Source of the DNA: Ketobacter sp964016105
GTDB taxonomy: Bacteria; Pseudomonadota; Gammaproteobacteria; Pseudomonadales; Ketobacteraceae
Reading direction: 5' to 3'
Assembly: GCA_964016105.1 (NCBI GenBank)
Contig: CAXHEX010000005.1
Coordinates: 238,822 to 302,821 of the forward strand
Length of the DNA stretch: 64,000 nt
The position numbers and the translations under genes are program-made. Below the pieces are notes generated by a model. The model was given only the letters and a program-made list of their open reading frames with translations. It was not told the DNA's origin and ran no database searches. Every line of letters begins with the position of its first letter. The first letter of the stretch is position 1. Below are positions 63,340 through 64,000 of the stretch, in pieces.

Positions 63340-63890
63340 CTCAACACCTTCCCCGCCAGGAGCAACAGCTTGGCGCTAATTTTCAAGTGCGCCTGCTTGG
63401 CTCGACCGTTATTGATATTGAAACGCAGGCGTCTCTTTTCCTGATATAACTGAATCATGCCACCCTGGCTCAAAAACGTTTCGCTAAACCCGATGGTGAG
63501 CATGGCCCTATGGGAAAACGCATCCAGATCCAGGATGGATTTACGGGAATTTACATAAAGGATGTGACAATGGGAAAGATCAGCGTCACTCTTCAACTCC
63601 GCCACGTCCAAGTGAAAAGCACGCACCTTTCTGCCCTTAAGGCTAAGCAGTGCCTTTGAGGCTGGTTGCCCCACCACGCACAGCAATAGGCTGCCACCTT
63701 GCTGCTCAGCAGCGGCGGGCCAAGTCACATACTTGGTGAAGTTGTAAACAAATGCAGCCTTGAGCCCCGCTTCTGTCTCGGCCCACACGCTGCCTGGCAG
63801 AAACAGCACCATGCTCATCACACTGGCACTGATCACCTTCCTTCCCCAATCCAAGGACCGGTTACTAGTTGTCAAATTCCCCACCGACAC
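63336..63890 (-). CDS. YfiR-family periplasmic protein
   Basis: The family is named for YfiR of P. aeruginosa, which represses the diguanylate cyclase YfiN from the periplasm. The 184-residue product has a signal-like segment (VISASVMSMVLFLPGSVWAE) and the family motif LKAAFVYNFTKYVTWP, then LLLCVVGQP, LSHCHILYVNSRK and MLTIGFSETFLSQGGMIQLY. The start is taken as GTG at 63890; internal GTG or ATG codons at 63836-63818 would shorten the signal peptide too far. It is followed by a kinase instead of a YfiN-type cyclase, in a four-gene signalling set. Confidence 0.85.
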   Translation of the reverse strand: MSVGNLTTSNRSLDWGRKVISASVMSMVLFLPGSVWAETEAGLKAAFVYNFTKYVTWPAAAEQQGGSLLLCVVGQPASKALLSLKGRKVRAFHLDVAELKSDADLSHCHILYVNSRKSILDLDAFSHRAMLTIGFSETFLSQGGMIQLYQEKRRLRFNINNGRAKQAHLKISAKLLLLAGKVLR

Positions 63891-63953
63891 CGATAAATTA
63901 GACAGGTTTCAGGATTATAGAGGCTACCCCGTCAGAGTCACCATTTAGCAGGC

Positions 63954-63976
63954 TGTTGAAAAAGCCCCAAAATGCG
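63954..63976. other. Possible insertion-sequence end at the window edge
   Basis: GCAGGCTGTTGAAAAAGCCC lies 60 bases upstream of the yfiR start, near the window end. Sequences of this form (a Gly-codon-like CTGTTGAAAAA run) are common at the terminal inverted repeats of some IS families. Without the other end or a transposase it is only a candidate. Confidence 0.25.
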
Positions 63977-64000
63977 ATAATACCGTATCCAACTTAAAGA

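Overview
The window reads as a chromosomal segment of a gammaproteobacterium related to Pseudomonas and other marine Pseudomonadales/Oceanospirillales. The backbone order hfq, miaA, mutL, amiB, tsaE, nnr, queG, orn, rsgA, then rhdA, psd, fimX, and later serB and parC, is from memory the order found around PA4944-PA4964 of Pseudomonas aeruginosa. FimX-type, CQxHHR-type rhodanese and PA4642-family proteins point the same way. The genus is not determined. I saw no rRNA or tRNA gene, CRISPR array, prophage or complete insertion sequence.

Layout. 1-9.8 kb: RNA, DNA-repair and envelope housekeeping genes, mostly one minus-strand group (nnr, tsaE, amiB, mutL, miaA, hfq, start of hflX), with queG and rsgA on the plus strand and orn convergent to queG. 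A nested inverted-repeat element lies between orn and rsgA. 9.8-14.9 kb: a GAF histidine kinase, a Tat-exported GMC oxidoreductase and an HDOD protein, where Pseudomonas carries motAB. 14.9-23.3 kb: rhdA-psd, two unrecognised genes, a ferritin-like hydrolase, and a fimX operon led by a protein with a degenerate PilZ domain. 23.5-26.1 kb: the complete EF-P lysylation set epmB / efp-epmA.

26.2-41.1 kb is the accessory core: a probable surface-glycan or glycolipid locus with a lipoprotein carrying Ig-like and FN3-like domains at each end. Between them are an acyltransferase-3 protein, a tightly coupled six-gene minus-strand operon (GT4, HxH protein, GlpD-like FAD enzyme, methyltransferase, SDR epimerase, DUF5060 glycosidase-like protein), a plus-strand GT2 pair whose second member lacks the catalytic acidic motif, a hexapeptide acyltransferase and an AglD/UPF0104-type flippase-like protein. 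No Wzx, Wzy, Wza or Wzc was recognised. This locus interrupts the fimX-serB neighbourhood and is the best candidate here for an undescribed system.

41.3-55.2 kb: serB, an AI-2E permease, a PA4642 protein, an NTF2-like lipoprotein, parC, a PspA-like/YiaAB-like pair, a ceramidase-family protein with an apparent active-site Ser-to-Asn change, a GCS2 ligase overlapping an AstE/ASPA-type deacylase, and a Na/Pi symporter. 55.3-63.9 kb: c-di-GMP signalling, with a membrane PAS-GGDEF-EAL protein, a putative outer-membrane protein, and a YfiR / histidine kinase / response regulator / REC-GGDEF-EAL operon. Together with FimX and the PilZ-like protein, the window is rich in c-di-GMP and surface-behaviour genes, which fits a glycan locus in the middle.
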